Origin: Escallonia rubra
Lineage: Eukaryota > Streptophyta > Magnoliopsida > Escalloniales > Escalloniaceae
DNA: 64,000 nt
NCBI GenBank assembly: GCA_033065855.1
Contig: JAVXUO010001947.1
Span: forward strand, 1-64,000
Direction: 5' to 3'
This document shows, piece by piece, positions 42,041 through 51,667 of this stretch. The notes beneath the pieces are model-generated. The model was not told the origin of the DNA. It worked only from the letters and a program-made list of their open reading frames with translations, and did not search any database. How positions within the stretch are numbered: the first letter of the stretch is position 1; each line of letters begins with the position of its first letter. A program made the translations under genes and the position numbers.

Positions 42041-43450
42041 TGCCCCAAGTTGCGACAACACATACCCTAACACGCTAACCTTCTTCTGAAGGTAATCGGA
42101 GTGCACTAGTTTGCATTTGAAATGGAAAAAAAAATCACCCATGAAGTCCTTAAGACATATATTACATTCATCCATCCTTACAAATCCAAACTTATAAACA
42201 CATAAACACACCACACTTCTCACTAACTCATATACATATGATATATAACTACATAGCACAACTCACTCCCTATTTACAAGTGAACAATAACTTATTATCC
42301 CTGGTTCTCGGGCACAAAAGGGTACTCAATTTTTTCCTCGCCAATGCCCACACCTATCTCTTCTTGATTCTCTCCAGTATCTAAGAAATAGAGATGGAAA
42401 GGGGTTAGCCGCTACTAAGTAGAGCAAACATATGACCAACATAAACACTATCTTATTCATAATGAGCGTGCATAAGCCAATCAAAACATAATTATCTTTA
42501 ACTCATGCATGGCATATGATAAAATGTACCGAATGAGAAATAATTAACTCAAGCATAATACATATCATAACGAATGTAAGGAGCCCAAAACATAGGCGGA
42601 ATGCTCGTTCACGTACCATCCTTTCTTGGTAAGACCCTAAATTGAGCACTCAAAAGCTGAGCCAATTAAATTCAGTTTATGAGTGATAAATTTAGACCTT
42701 AGAAAAGACTTCACACATATTGACAGCATACGTGGTGCAACGTAATGCCCCTGGGAGGTTAACTGCTGAGCAAACTCAACATACATCTCGTTTTCATATA
42801 ACCCGATTTGCCAGCTTTCGACCCCCGACCATTACTTCCAAAGATTCACATGATGTATATATATAGCATGCTATCATGAATAGAGAATGTTAAACATGTC
42901 AAGTATCATATAAAACATTTAATATGCATTTTTTAGCTCAAAACAGTTTCAGTGAAAGCAGATCAGTTCTAAATCTAAACAATTTAGGATAACATACACT
43001 TCAAATTTTGGAGTAATATAAAAGAGAATGTTAAAGCACAAATCCTATGCTTTCCAGAAATCTATATAACACTCAAATCTGACAAGTATTGAATGAGTTA
43101 TGCTTGTTTGAATATCGACACAGAATCTGCCCAGTTTAATTAGCTTCAACCAGTTCTATATTTATGCAATTTAGGGCAGTATAAACTTCAAATTAGATAG
43201 TGATCAAAGAAACGGTGTTAAAGAAAACATCTTCAGCTTTCCAAAAAGTTATAAAACACTTAAATCCGACAAGTATTTAGTTAGATATGCTTGTTTAAAT
43301 ATCAACATAGAATCTCCTCAGATTTCTCTAATTCAATTTTAACACTCCATAAGCACATAACACACCATACATACACACCAACCATGATTAAAATCATGCT
43401 TAAGGTTTTTCATATGTAAAACCCTACCTATGACAAGATTAGGGTGTTTG
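42041..43450 (-). repeat. 5' LTR of the chromovirus, truncated at its start
   Basis: It matches the left LTR at both of its ends but keeps 972 bp (42441-43412) that the left copy lost. It breaks off near 43450, where a different LTR family begins, so its outer 650 bp is missing. The target duplication of the element therefore cannot be checked. Confidence 0.75.
42930..43330. repeat. Tandem duplication of about 190 bp in the 5' LTR
   Basis: Two imperfect copies share CAGTTCTA, ACTTCAAATT, AAAGAGAATGTTAAAG or its variant, GCTTTCCA, ACACTYAAATCYGACAAGTA and TATGCTTGTTTRAATATC. They cover about 42950-43130 and 43140-43320. Confidence 0.6.
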
Positions 43451-44457
43451 ACACTCCATAAGCACAAACCCAAGCCTTGATCACAATCCTTTTACAAAGA
43501 TCAATTGTGTACAAAGAAACCCTCTTGAAAGGAAATGAGTACAAATGAAGCTCTAGTACAATAGAGAGATGAGATAATTGATGACTTGAAGTATGCTCAC
43601 TCTCAATCAAAGAAATGCTCACAAATATGCTCTCTTTAATGATGTAAAATTATGAAGATGAAGAGAGAAAAGTTTAATTTATGAACCTTGATGTTTCTCT
43701 AATGAATGGAGGCTTAGAATGTGGTTTTCATGGCGTATGTTGAAACCCCAAATCATTTATATAGGGTGGATATCAAATATAGCTGTTATGGAAAGATTTG
43801 GCATGATTTTGGGCAAAACTAGCCATTATTTCTCTCCCAACAGTCAATACAGTCGACTGCATTGGGAATGGAGTCGACTGCATTCCCTTACTGTCATTTC
43901 TCGCGAAACCCCCTTTCTTATTTTGGCCATAACTTTCTCTAGAAAAATTGGATTGAGGTGCCATTTTTTGCGTTGGAAAGCTAATGAAATTTTTTATCAA
44001 GATATGAAAATATTAGCTCCAAAAAAATTCTTCAGAAAATCTGAGTGAGCTCCAAAGTTCACTCATTTTCGAGAAACACACTTGTGTGAAAGGTTATGAA
44101 CTCACATGCAATGCACAAGGTGTCCTAAGGTCTTTTTAGGTCATAGTCATCAATCCAAGCATCAAATCAAGACTAGTTACATAATAGTAAATATCAATTA
44201 TAATCGATAGTAACTTAGCCGATGCATTCTTCGTTACTCTTTAACATTGGACTTGATGAAGCTTTTATAGCATGTCCACTATAACTTTAAGCTTCTTTGG
44301 CTTTAATCCATCTATCCAACTTCTCAAATGTGTCTTCATGAGTGTGCATGTATATACCTACTAAGAATACACTTAATGCACACATTAGAACATAATCAAT
44401 GTATAGTTATCATCAAATCAAGATGTAAGCCTAGATTATCCAACCATAGGGTTAACA
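43451..44457. mobile_element. Truncated second copy of the LTR family at 7646-8958
   Basis: It shares with the first copy AATTGTGTACAAA, GATGACTT, ATGCTCTCTT, the AGTCGACTGCATTCC palindromes and the terminal AGGGTTAACA (ending 44457). The left part of the family, including the GAGGGGGTGAATAGG start region, is absent. It joins the truncated chromovirus LTR directly. The frame at 43719-44048 lies in this non-coding LTR. Confidence 0.6.
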
Positions 44458-44719
44458 AAAAGGTTTACTACATCATTAGTTACATTGTCCAATTAACATG
44501 GCCATGATGAATTATTGGACAAAGCTTCAGTATAGTACTCCTAGACATGGTCATATACAAGTTTTTTACGACAAAGTCAGACTATTGTCATCAACCACAA
44601 GTATCTACAATTCCTCAGTTTAATGCCTTTAGAATTATTCGGATTCAAAATCAAGCATATACAGAAAATTATGCACAAAATTTGTAGGGAAGAAAAAATA
44701 ATTAGGTTTAGTGGACTTA

Positions 44720-45180
44720 CTTTCTAATAAAGAAGACAGGTAATAGTGACGGCAGCAGTGGAGGGCGGCGGCGTTGGTGGCACAGCGGCAGTGGAGGGCT
44801 TTTCACGTGGCGGCAGTGGAAGAGTCACCGTGGAGGGGGATCGCCGGAGGTGGGTCACCGTGGAGGGGGATTTCCGGAGCTGAGAACAGTGTTGGATGAT
44901 TTTTAGAGAGAGAAACGGGGAGAGAGAAAGAACCAGATCTGAGTGTTTTAATCTAGGACTTTTAGCGACGGAATTACCCCATTGCTAAAAGTCCGCCGGT
45001 GAATGATATATTTATTACGACTTTTACCGAAGGAAGTTTTAGCGACGGTACCATTCCGTCAATTTTATAAAACCCTTGAAAAAAACTAATTTTCTAAAAA
45101 AGTTTTAGTGACGGCAATTCCATCGCTAAAAGACCGCGCAAAAAAGTCGTTGGCAAAAACTTTTGCCGACGGTTCATTTC
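44720..45180. mobile_element. CACTA-type element, part left of the inserted LTR element
   Basis: A GC-rich block with GGCGGCAGTGGA-type repeats (44750-44890) and a GAGAGAGAAA patch (44905-44935) are followed by subterminal repeats (TTTTAGCGACGG, GACTTTTACCGA) to 45180. The architecture is the same as at 3180-3902. The element continues at 55045 after the 9.85-kb insertion. The far terminus was not found. Confidence 0.6.
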
Positions 45181-45474
45181 GTCGGTGTTCCCAACCTACT
45201 CTGGTCGTACCCAAGGGCCCACTAGGGGTCCCGCTTCATGCAAACACGTCGACAGATACAACGTGCATTTTTCCAACGCATCGAATCGGTCAGCGTGCGC
45301 ACGCTCAAGTCACGTGCGTTTTTCACTCCGCGCACCTTGTGCGCAACTTAGGCATGATTTTATTTCATGTTGACGTCACTCACGCTAGCGCGATCATCAC
45401 GCCGAGACCACCCAAACACCTTTTCACCAAAAATGTCGACCAACGGCGCAACCGGAGCAACGGGGTCAAGGGGC

Positions 45475-45630
45475 AAAGGCCTTGGCCAACCCCATGGGGT
45501 CGGCCTCGACCTCCCCCAAGACCATGGGGTCGGCCTCAGCTTCCCCCAAGGTCTTGGGGTCGACCTCGGCTTTCCCCAAGGCCATGGGGTCGGCCTCGGC
45601 CTCCCATGGGGGATTGGCCTTGGCCTTCCC
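45475..45630 (+). repeat. GGCCTCGGCC minisatellite, 36-39-bp unit
   Basis: Four near-copies of CCATGGGGTCGGCCTCGGCC followed by TCCCC lie in tandem in the 5' LTR. The counterpart at 51955-52060 in the 3' LTR has about three. Related GGGGTCGGCCTCGGCC units recur at 45880-45960 and 52310-52430. Confidence 0.8.
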
Positions 45631-46329
45631 CCCCCCCCTCGGTTCTTCACTTTTCGTGCAAAGTCCTTTTCGTACATTTTTCGCTTTGTACGTTTCGGAC
45701 ATGACTCTGGCACCTTGTTCATCATGTGGGTAAAATTATGGATAGCACGCTCGTCGTAACGCAACTTCTCGATTCATCTTTCCTCATCAAAACACCTACC
45801 GACCGCGCGCCCGAAGTTGGCAAAAGGAGAAGTGGCCTTGGGCTCCGAAAATAGAAGTTAGCCATTTGGCCTTGGCCAACCCCAGGGGGTCGGCCTTGGC
45901 CTTCCCCATGCCTAGGGGGTCGGCCTCGGCCTCCAGGAGGGCTTGGCCTCGGCCATTTTCCCCCGGTGGTTCACCCATTTCCCGCATACCTTCTTTCGCA
46001 CTTTTTTCACTTCGTATGATTTGTACGTAACCTTGGCCCCTTGTTCGTCACATGGGTACGATTCACGTCGACACGCTCGTCATAACGCAACTTCTGGATT
46101 TGCCATTGCTCATCGAAAAACCTACCATCGGCGCGACCGAAGTTCATCGAAAAGGGGAGTGGCCTTGGCCTCCCTTCATGGGAGTTGGCCTTTTGCCTTG
46201 GCCACCCCCTAGGGTCGGCCTCGGCCTCCCCAGGGATGGTGGCCTTGGCCTTCCCCCCAATGTTTGGCCTATGGCCTCCCCTCCTGCGCGCACTTGTTTT
46301 CTCGAGTCTTTGCAACTCCACGATGTTTA

Positions 46330-46572
46330 CATCCATTTGTACATCAACCTCGCGACGTCCGTCGTGCATCAACCTCGCAACGTCCGTTCGTACATCAACC
46401 TCTCGACGTCTGTTCCTACATCAACCTCGCGACGTCCGTCATGCAACAACCTCGCGACGTCTGTTCGTACATCAATCTCCCGACGTCCGTTCGTATATCA
46501 ACTTCGTGACGTCCGTCGTCCATCAACTTTGCAACGTCCGTCGTCCATCAAATTCGTGACGTCCGTCGTCCA
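46330..46572 (+). repeat. Tandem repeat, 26-27-bp unit
   Basis: About nine copies of CGACGTCCGTNCGTACATCA followed by ACCTCG. The 3' LTR has about six copies at 52795-52962. Confidence 0.8.
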
Positions 46573-46761
46573 TCACCGCACACTGCTCCCGCGATTCCCA
46601 ATGCCCGAAGTCACGTGCTACCGCCGAATGACCCGTCGCCGACGACCACATACCACCACTCCCAACTTTGTCATTACTACATGTTGCATTCATTATCTTG
46701 TTATGACAGGTACACTCAGCTCACATCCTGTCGTTGGGACACCCGACGCGCGCCCGTGCGC

Positions 46762-47676
46762 TGTCTCCGCGACGTTCGTCGCCGCGCTCGTGCACCACTT
46801 TCATGATATGTGCCCACGGCACCAGGTATTGTCTCCGCGACGTTCGTCGCCGCCCTCCTGCGCCGCTTTCATGATATGTGCCCACGGCACCAGGTATTGT
46901 CTCTGCGACGTTCGTCGCCGCCTTCGTGCGCCACTTCCATGATATGTGCCCACGACACCATGTATTGTCTCCGCGACGTTCGTCGCCGCCCTCGTGCGCC
47001 ACTTCCATGACATATGCCCACGACACCAAGTATTGTCTCTACGACGTTCGTCGCCACGCCCGGGCGCCATCCTCATGATACGTGCCCCGGCACCAAGTAT
47101 TGCTCCGTGACGTTCGTCGCCGCACCTGCGCGCCATCCTCATGATACGTGCCCTGGCACTAAGTATTGCTCCGCGACGTTCGTCGCCGTGCCCGGGCGCC
47201 ATCCTCATGATACGTGCTCCGGCACCAAGTATTGTCTCTGCGACGTTCGTCGCCGCGCTCTTGCGCCATTTCCATGATACGTGCCCTCGGTACCAAGTAT
47301 TTCTTCGCGACGTTCATCGTCGCACCACTTTCATAACACGTGCTCCGGCACCAAGTATTGTCTCTGCGACGTTCGTCGCCGCGCTCGTGCGCCATTTCCA
47401 TGATACGTGCCCCGGCACGAAGTATTGCTCCGCGAAGTTCGTCGTCGCACCACTTTCATAACACGTGCTCCGGCACCAAGTGTTGTCTCTGTGACGCTCA
47501 TCGCCGTGCTCGTGCGCCACTTCCATGATATGTGCCCATGGAACCAGGTATTGTCTCTGCGACGATCGTCGCCGCGCCCATGCGCCACTTTCATAACATG
47601 TGCCCCGGCACCAGGTATTGTCTCGTGCTGTAGGCACCGCGCCCATGCGCCACAATCATATTACATGCTTCCGGGA
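46762..47676 (+). repeat. Tandem repeat, 58-68-bp unit with a hairpin core
   Basis: There are about 14 units. Each contains GCGACGTTCGTCGC, an inverted repeat GCGACG/CGTCGC around TT, then GCGCCAYTTYCATGATA and GGCACCAAGTATTG. Two short 58-bp units lack the middle. The 3' LTR has about 13 units at 53153-53994. Confidence 0.85.
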
Positions 47677-48112
47677 TTGGCTCACAACCTTAAAGCCATC
47701 GCCGTCTCAATCACAGGGGAGGCTTCGGCCCTCGTACCGGATGGGCTCACAACCTCATAGTCATCGCCATCTCAATCACAGGGGGGCTTCGACCCTCGTA
47801 CCAGGATGGGCTCACAACCTTATAGCCATCGCCGTCTCAATCACAGGGGAGTTTCGCCCCTCGTACCGGGATGGGCTCACAACCTTATAGCCATCACCGT
47901 CTCAATCACCAGGGGGGCTTCGCCCCTCGTACCGGGATGGGCTCACAACCTTATAGCCATCGCCGTCTCAATCACAGAGGGCTTCGGCCCTCGTACCGAG
48001 ATGGGCTCACAACCTAATAGCCATCACCGTCTCAATCACCAGGGGGGATTCGACCCTTCTACCGGGATGGGCTCATAACCTTATAGCCATCGCCGTCTCA
48101 ATCACGGGGGGT
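47677..48112 (+). repeat. Tandem repeat, about 62-bp unit
   Basis: About seven copies of GGGATGGGCTCACAACCTTA, TAGCCATCGCCGTCTCAATC and a G-run with CTTCGNCCCTCGTACC. Only four are present in the 3' LTR (53995-54236). This copy-number difference accounts for much of the length difference between the LTRs. Confidence 0.85.
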
Positions 48113-48563
48113 TCCAGCACGAGGACCCCTTGCAGCGGACTACAAGCACTAAGCTGCGACTATGTCCACTCATGTTACTGTCAATCGTCGACACCACCAG
48201 GACAATGACCCACGGGTCACTCCGGGAGGGGAGCAGGTCCTCGGAGGGCATCGCGCCTAGTCCGCCTGGCAGTTGGCTACAGGGGCTACTCTCACTGCTG
48301 TCAAGTTCTCTGCGCGTCTCTTAACGCACCTCGTGGGATTTAGTAAGGGCTTGGACCAGTGGCTAGAACAACGGGCTTACTCTGATCATGTTGTCATGGT
48401 GCGGTCAGTCTTTTCAGACAAGTAGAGCGACGCTGTGCGAGGCAGACAACGCGAATTTGGGAACTGGCAGTCCAACGGAGAACCGGTATTTTGGGACCCC
48501 CTGGTGACGTGTCACTCCCAGGGGACGACATGTGGCACTTTATGGAATAAGCATACCGTTTCC

Positions 48564-48570
48564 TATAAAT
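48564..48570 (+). promoter_or_regulatory. TATA box of the 5' LTR
   Basis: TATAAAT in the context CCTATAAATAGTGGAC, in an AT-rich zone after the GC-rich repeats. The same box is at 54692 in the 3' LTR. Transcription of the element would start about 30 bases downstream. Confidence 0.7.
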
Positions 48571-48926
48571 AGTGGACTTTACAACTCAAAAAAGGGACTT
48601 CTTCTTCATTCTCACAAAATCACTTTCTCACTCTAGAATTTGGGAGCTCTTGGATTCTAGTGAGAGAAAGACAAATTGGACATAACTTTGGACCGTAACT
48701 TTGGACCCCGACTCGGACCCTAACTTGGACTGTCGACTACTGGCCCTGTTCGTCCCAGCCTTGCCTTCGCAGCACTGCCACTCCTCACGGCCTGTCTGGG
48801 AAGCCTTGCTCTCTACCCTTACTCCGCCCTCACTGTCTCTCGCTTTGCATACTTAGAAGCTGACGCAGACTGCAGCCTTTGTGGCACCTCCACGTAAGTA
48901 CGAACCCACTTTCCTTGGCATCATTT

Positions 48927-48944
48927 TGGCGACTCCGCTGGGGA
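48927..48944 (+). other. Primer-binding site of tRNA-Arg type
   Basis: TGGCGACTCCGCTGGGGA lies three bases after the LTR end. It differs by one base from the site of the Ogre/Tat-type element at 19771-19789. This ties the pol-less element to the same primer class. Confidence 0.85.
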
Positions 48945-49596
48945 GGTGAGCATTGTACTGCAGTCTGCATGTCTTGCATCCTCGATCATCATGCATGTAC
49001 AACGGAGAGCTACGAGGACTACCAGCCAAGGCCTCATCTCGACTATGCAAGAAGAAGCCCACCTTGGTGACCAAGAAGTGACTTATGCCGTCCGACTCCA
49101 AGATCAACCCCAACATGACCAACTGACACCATGCTCCCGACTTGCGCCAGTCGTCTCTTCCCAACTGCCGGCCTCTTGCTGCTGGCATTACCTATGTGCA
49201 AACCACACCCCAAAAAGTTGCTCCCCACCACCAACCCATTTGTACCATTGTCATCCCCACAATGCCTCGGGTTATCCCGTTCGAGGGCTTAGGTGCCAGG
49301 ATCATTCCGACCGGGCACACCAACCTTCGCCTGCTTCGTATGTCACCACGACATGTTGCCTCCCTATGGGTTCAATGGAATTGTATTCTTTTCCAGACTT
49401 AGAAAAATTTTCAAGCTACATTACTCTTGCACAAGTCTACTGACACCACCCTTGATGCCATCACCCACTCCCTTGGGGGCTTTACCCCTTCACAACCCCT
49501 TCGGCCTCACATTGCAACGACTTGGTACGTGGTGTGCGGGGTGGCTCAAGCCGCGCTACTACGGTCGCATCATCATCCTTCATTTACTTTTCTTGA

Positions 49597-49975
49597 CACT
49601 TAGAAAAAATTTCATTTTTTTCGCAACCGGTCATCGATGATCATCCTCAGTGGCCTCCCTCGGCATCCTTGTCTCAGCCCAACACTTAGGAAAAAAAATT
49701 CATTTTTTTCACAACCGGTCATCGATGATCATCCTCAGTGGCCTCCCTCGGCATCCTTGTCTCAGCCCAACACTTAGAAAAAAAAAATCATTTTTTTCGC
49801 AACCGGTCATCGATGATCATCCTCAGTGGTCTCCCTCGGCATCCTTGTCTCAGCTCAACACTTAGAAAAAAATTCATTTTTTTCGCAACCGGTCATCGAT
49901 GATCATCCTCAGCGGCCTCCCTTAGCATCCTTACCCGAGCTAAAAAAAAATTCAACACTTAGAAAAAATTTCAAG
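49597..49975 (+). repeat. Tandem repeat, about 88-bp unit, in the internal region
   Basis: Four copies of a unit with CACTTAGAAAAAAA, a T-tract, CGCAACCGGTCATCGATGAT and CCTCAGTGGCCTCCCTCGGC, with a partial fifth at 49957. The central CCGGTCATCGATGATC part is itself partly palindromic. There is no coding meaning. Confidence 0.85.
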
Positions 49976-50183
49976 GTTTTCATCTTCCCCACTACTCCCA
50001 ACATACATGCTCTCATCACTCTCCCTCACTCTTTCCTCTCTTCCCTCACCATCCTTCTTCCCAATTCATACATAATTTTCTCTCTTGCTTATGGAAAAAG
50101 TTTCATTCTTCTCCCATCCCACTCCTCTCTTTCTCTCCATATACATTGTGAAAATTTTCTTGGGGACTCCCTCCTTAGGGTTG

Positions 50184-50186
<3 letters not shown>

Positions 50187-50234
<48 letters not shown>
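50187..50234. repeat. (TA)24 microsatellite
   Basis: A TA run of about 48 bases inside the internal region of the pol-less element. Confidence 0.97.
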
Positions 50235-50238
<4 letters not shown>

Positions 50239-50264
50239 TTATTTGAATTTGAATGTCAAACTTC

Positions 50265-51340
50265 AAAAGAAACTGGGCAGAACCCTACCCGTGCGCCCGG
50301 ACCCGCGCGCCCTCTTTCTCTCTGTCCCACGCCCAACTCCCCGACCCGACCCAACTCGTTTCCCTGACCCGCGTCCTCAAAACCCTAATCTGCCAACCCT
50401 AATCTCTTTCCCTCTTCCTTGCACCGCCGCCCTCCATGCCATGCGTCGCCCCCCCTTCGGCCTCGGCCGACAGCCCCTCCATGCCGGCGACATCGCCCCT
50501 CTCTCCCTCTCCTCCCCCCGACCCCCGTAAACCCCTTCGGCCCCTCGGCAGACCCATGCCGCCGTGCCGTGCCGCCCCGCCGCTCTCTCTTTTCCTTCTT
50601 CACCTTATCCCTTCGCTCCCTTTGACCAAGGTCGGCCTCGGCCTCGCCGGGGTGACCAAGGTCGGCCTCGGCCTTGTGGCACCTCGGCCCTTCATTATCC
50701 TCAATCTCCCTCACCCCCAAACTCCCTTCCCACCCTCGGCCTCGGCCGCCACCACCCCCATTTCCCCCTCCCCTTCTTCCCCTGTGCCATCACCTACCTC
50801 GGCCTCGGCCATGACGAGGCTCGGCCTCGGCCCATCCAACCTCCCCGCCCCAAGCCGTCAACTCCCCCAACCGCATAGGCGGCCTCGGCCTCACGGCCTT
50901 GGCTGATTTTGGCCACCGGCCTCGGCCCTTCATTCTCCCCGCATTTCCCAATTTTAGTCAATTCCACCAAGGCCGAGGCCTACCCCTCCTTCCTTGCGGA
51001 GGCCGACCCTTCTTCCCTCGTCGAGGCCGACCCATCCCTTTCCACCGCGGCCGAACTTCACCGACCACCTTCGGCCTCCCACCTTTCCATCTCTTCGTTC
51101 CTTTCACAACCAAAGCCATATACTTCAGCCACCACCTTCAACCTTCATCTTCTTTTCTTCACTCGCGGCCAACCTTCAACAGTAACGCATGACCATCCTC
51201 CATGCCCACATCGGCCTCCATCACCAAGGCCACTCTTCGGCTTCATACCACACCAAGGCTTACCCCCCACACTTTGGCTTACACACATTCACCCAACGTT
51301 CGAACACTAACACATCACCGCCATTCTAAAAAAAAATTGT
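50265..51340 (+). other. Pro/Arg-coding, GGCC-rich internal region of the LTR element
   Basis: A GC-rich stretch with many GGCCTCGGCC and AGGCCGAGGCC copies (about 50630-51060). Frames on the plus strand are open for 100-156 codons, rich in Pro, Arg and Ser, without a known domain. Lack of frame preference and repeat content argue against a conserved protein. The function is unknown. Confidence 0.4.
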
Positions 51341-51655
51341 TATGACTGCCAACGCGCACTGCGCACCGACTTCGCGACCCCGTCGCCCGGGCGCTGACTC
51401 CACCACGCCTATCTACTTTTTCAAACTTGGAATTTTTTTTTATTACAACATTGACAGCCTTGCATTACCCGCGACCCCTGTCGCACTCGTCCGGACGCCA
51501 TCTCCGTGACCCCCTTCGCCCGTCGTCCGGACGTCATCTCCGCGACCCCAGTCGCCCATCGTCCGGGCATCATCTCTGCGACCCCCGTCATTGTCACCCT
51601 CCTCCGCACGCCATCTCCGTAACCCCCGTCGTCTGTCGTCCAAACGTCACCACAC

Positions 51656-51667
51656 GCAGGGGGCTTA
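51656..51667 (+). other. Polypurine tract of the pol-less element
   Basis: GCAGGGGGCTTA immediately precedes the 3' LTR start TGTTCCC. The short G-tract is in the expected position for plus-strand priming. Confidence 0.6.

Larger units (their letters stand above)
45186..48923 (+). repeat. 5' LTR (3,738 bp) of the pol-less element
   Basis: It is GC-rich over most of its length, then turns AT-rich after 48500, where a TATA box and leader lie. It contains four successive tandem-repeat zones: 45475-45630, 46330-46572, 46762-47676 and 47677-48112. Frames up to 296 codons run through the repeats on both strands only because stops are rare in them. Confidence 0.9.

Noticed and set aside
46052..46942. 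296-codon plus-strand open frame, and minus-strand frames up to 245 codons at 53239-53976
   Set aside because: They run through LTR tandem repeats. Several frames on both strands are open at once, and no domain or frame conservation is visible between the two LTRs.
46762..47676. Possible CRISPR-like array of regular repeats
   Set aside because: Units are directly adjacent without unique spacers, and the context is a plant LTR.
45181..48923. Segmental or gene duplication as explanation of the 45-49 and 51.7-55 kb similarity
   Set aside because: The TG...CA-type ends, primer site after the left copy, G-tract before the right copy and GTCGG on both outer sides identify the two copies as LTRs.
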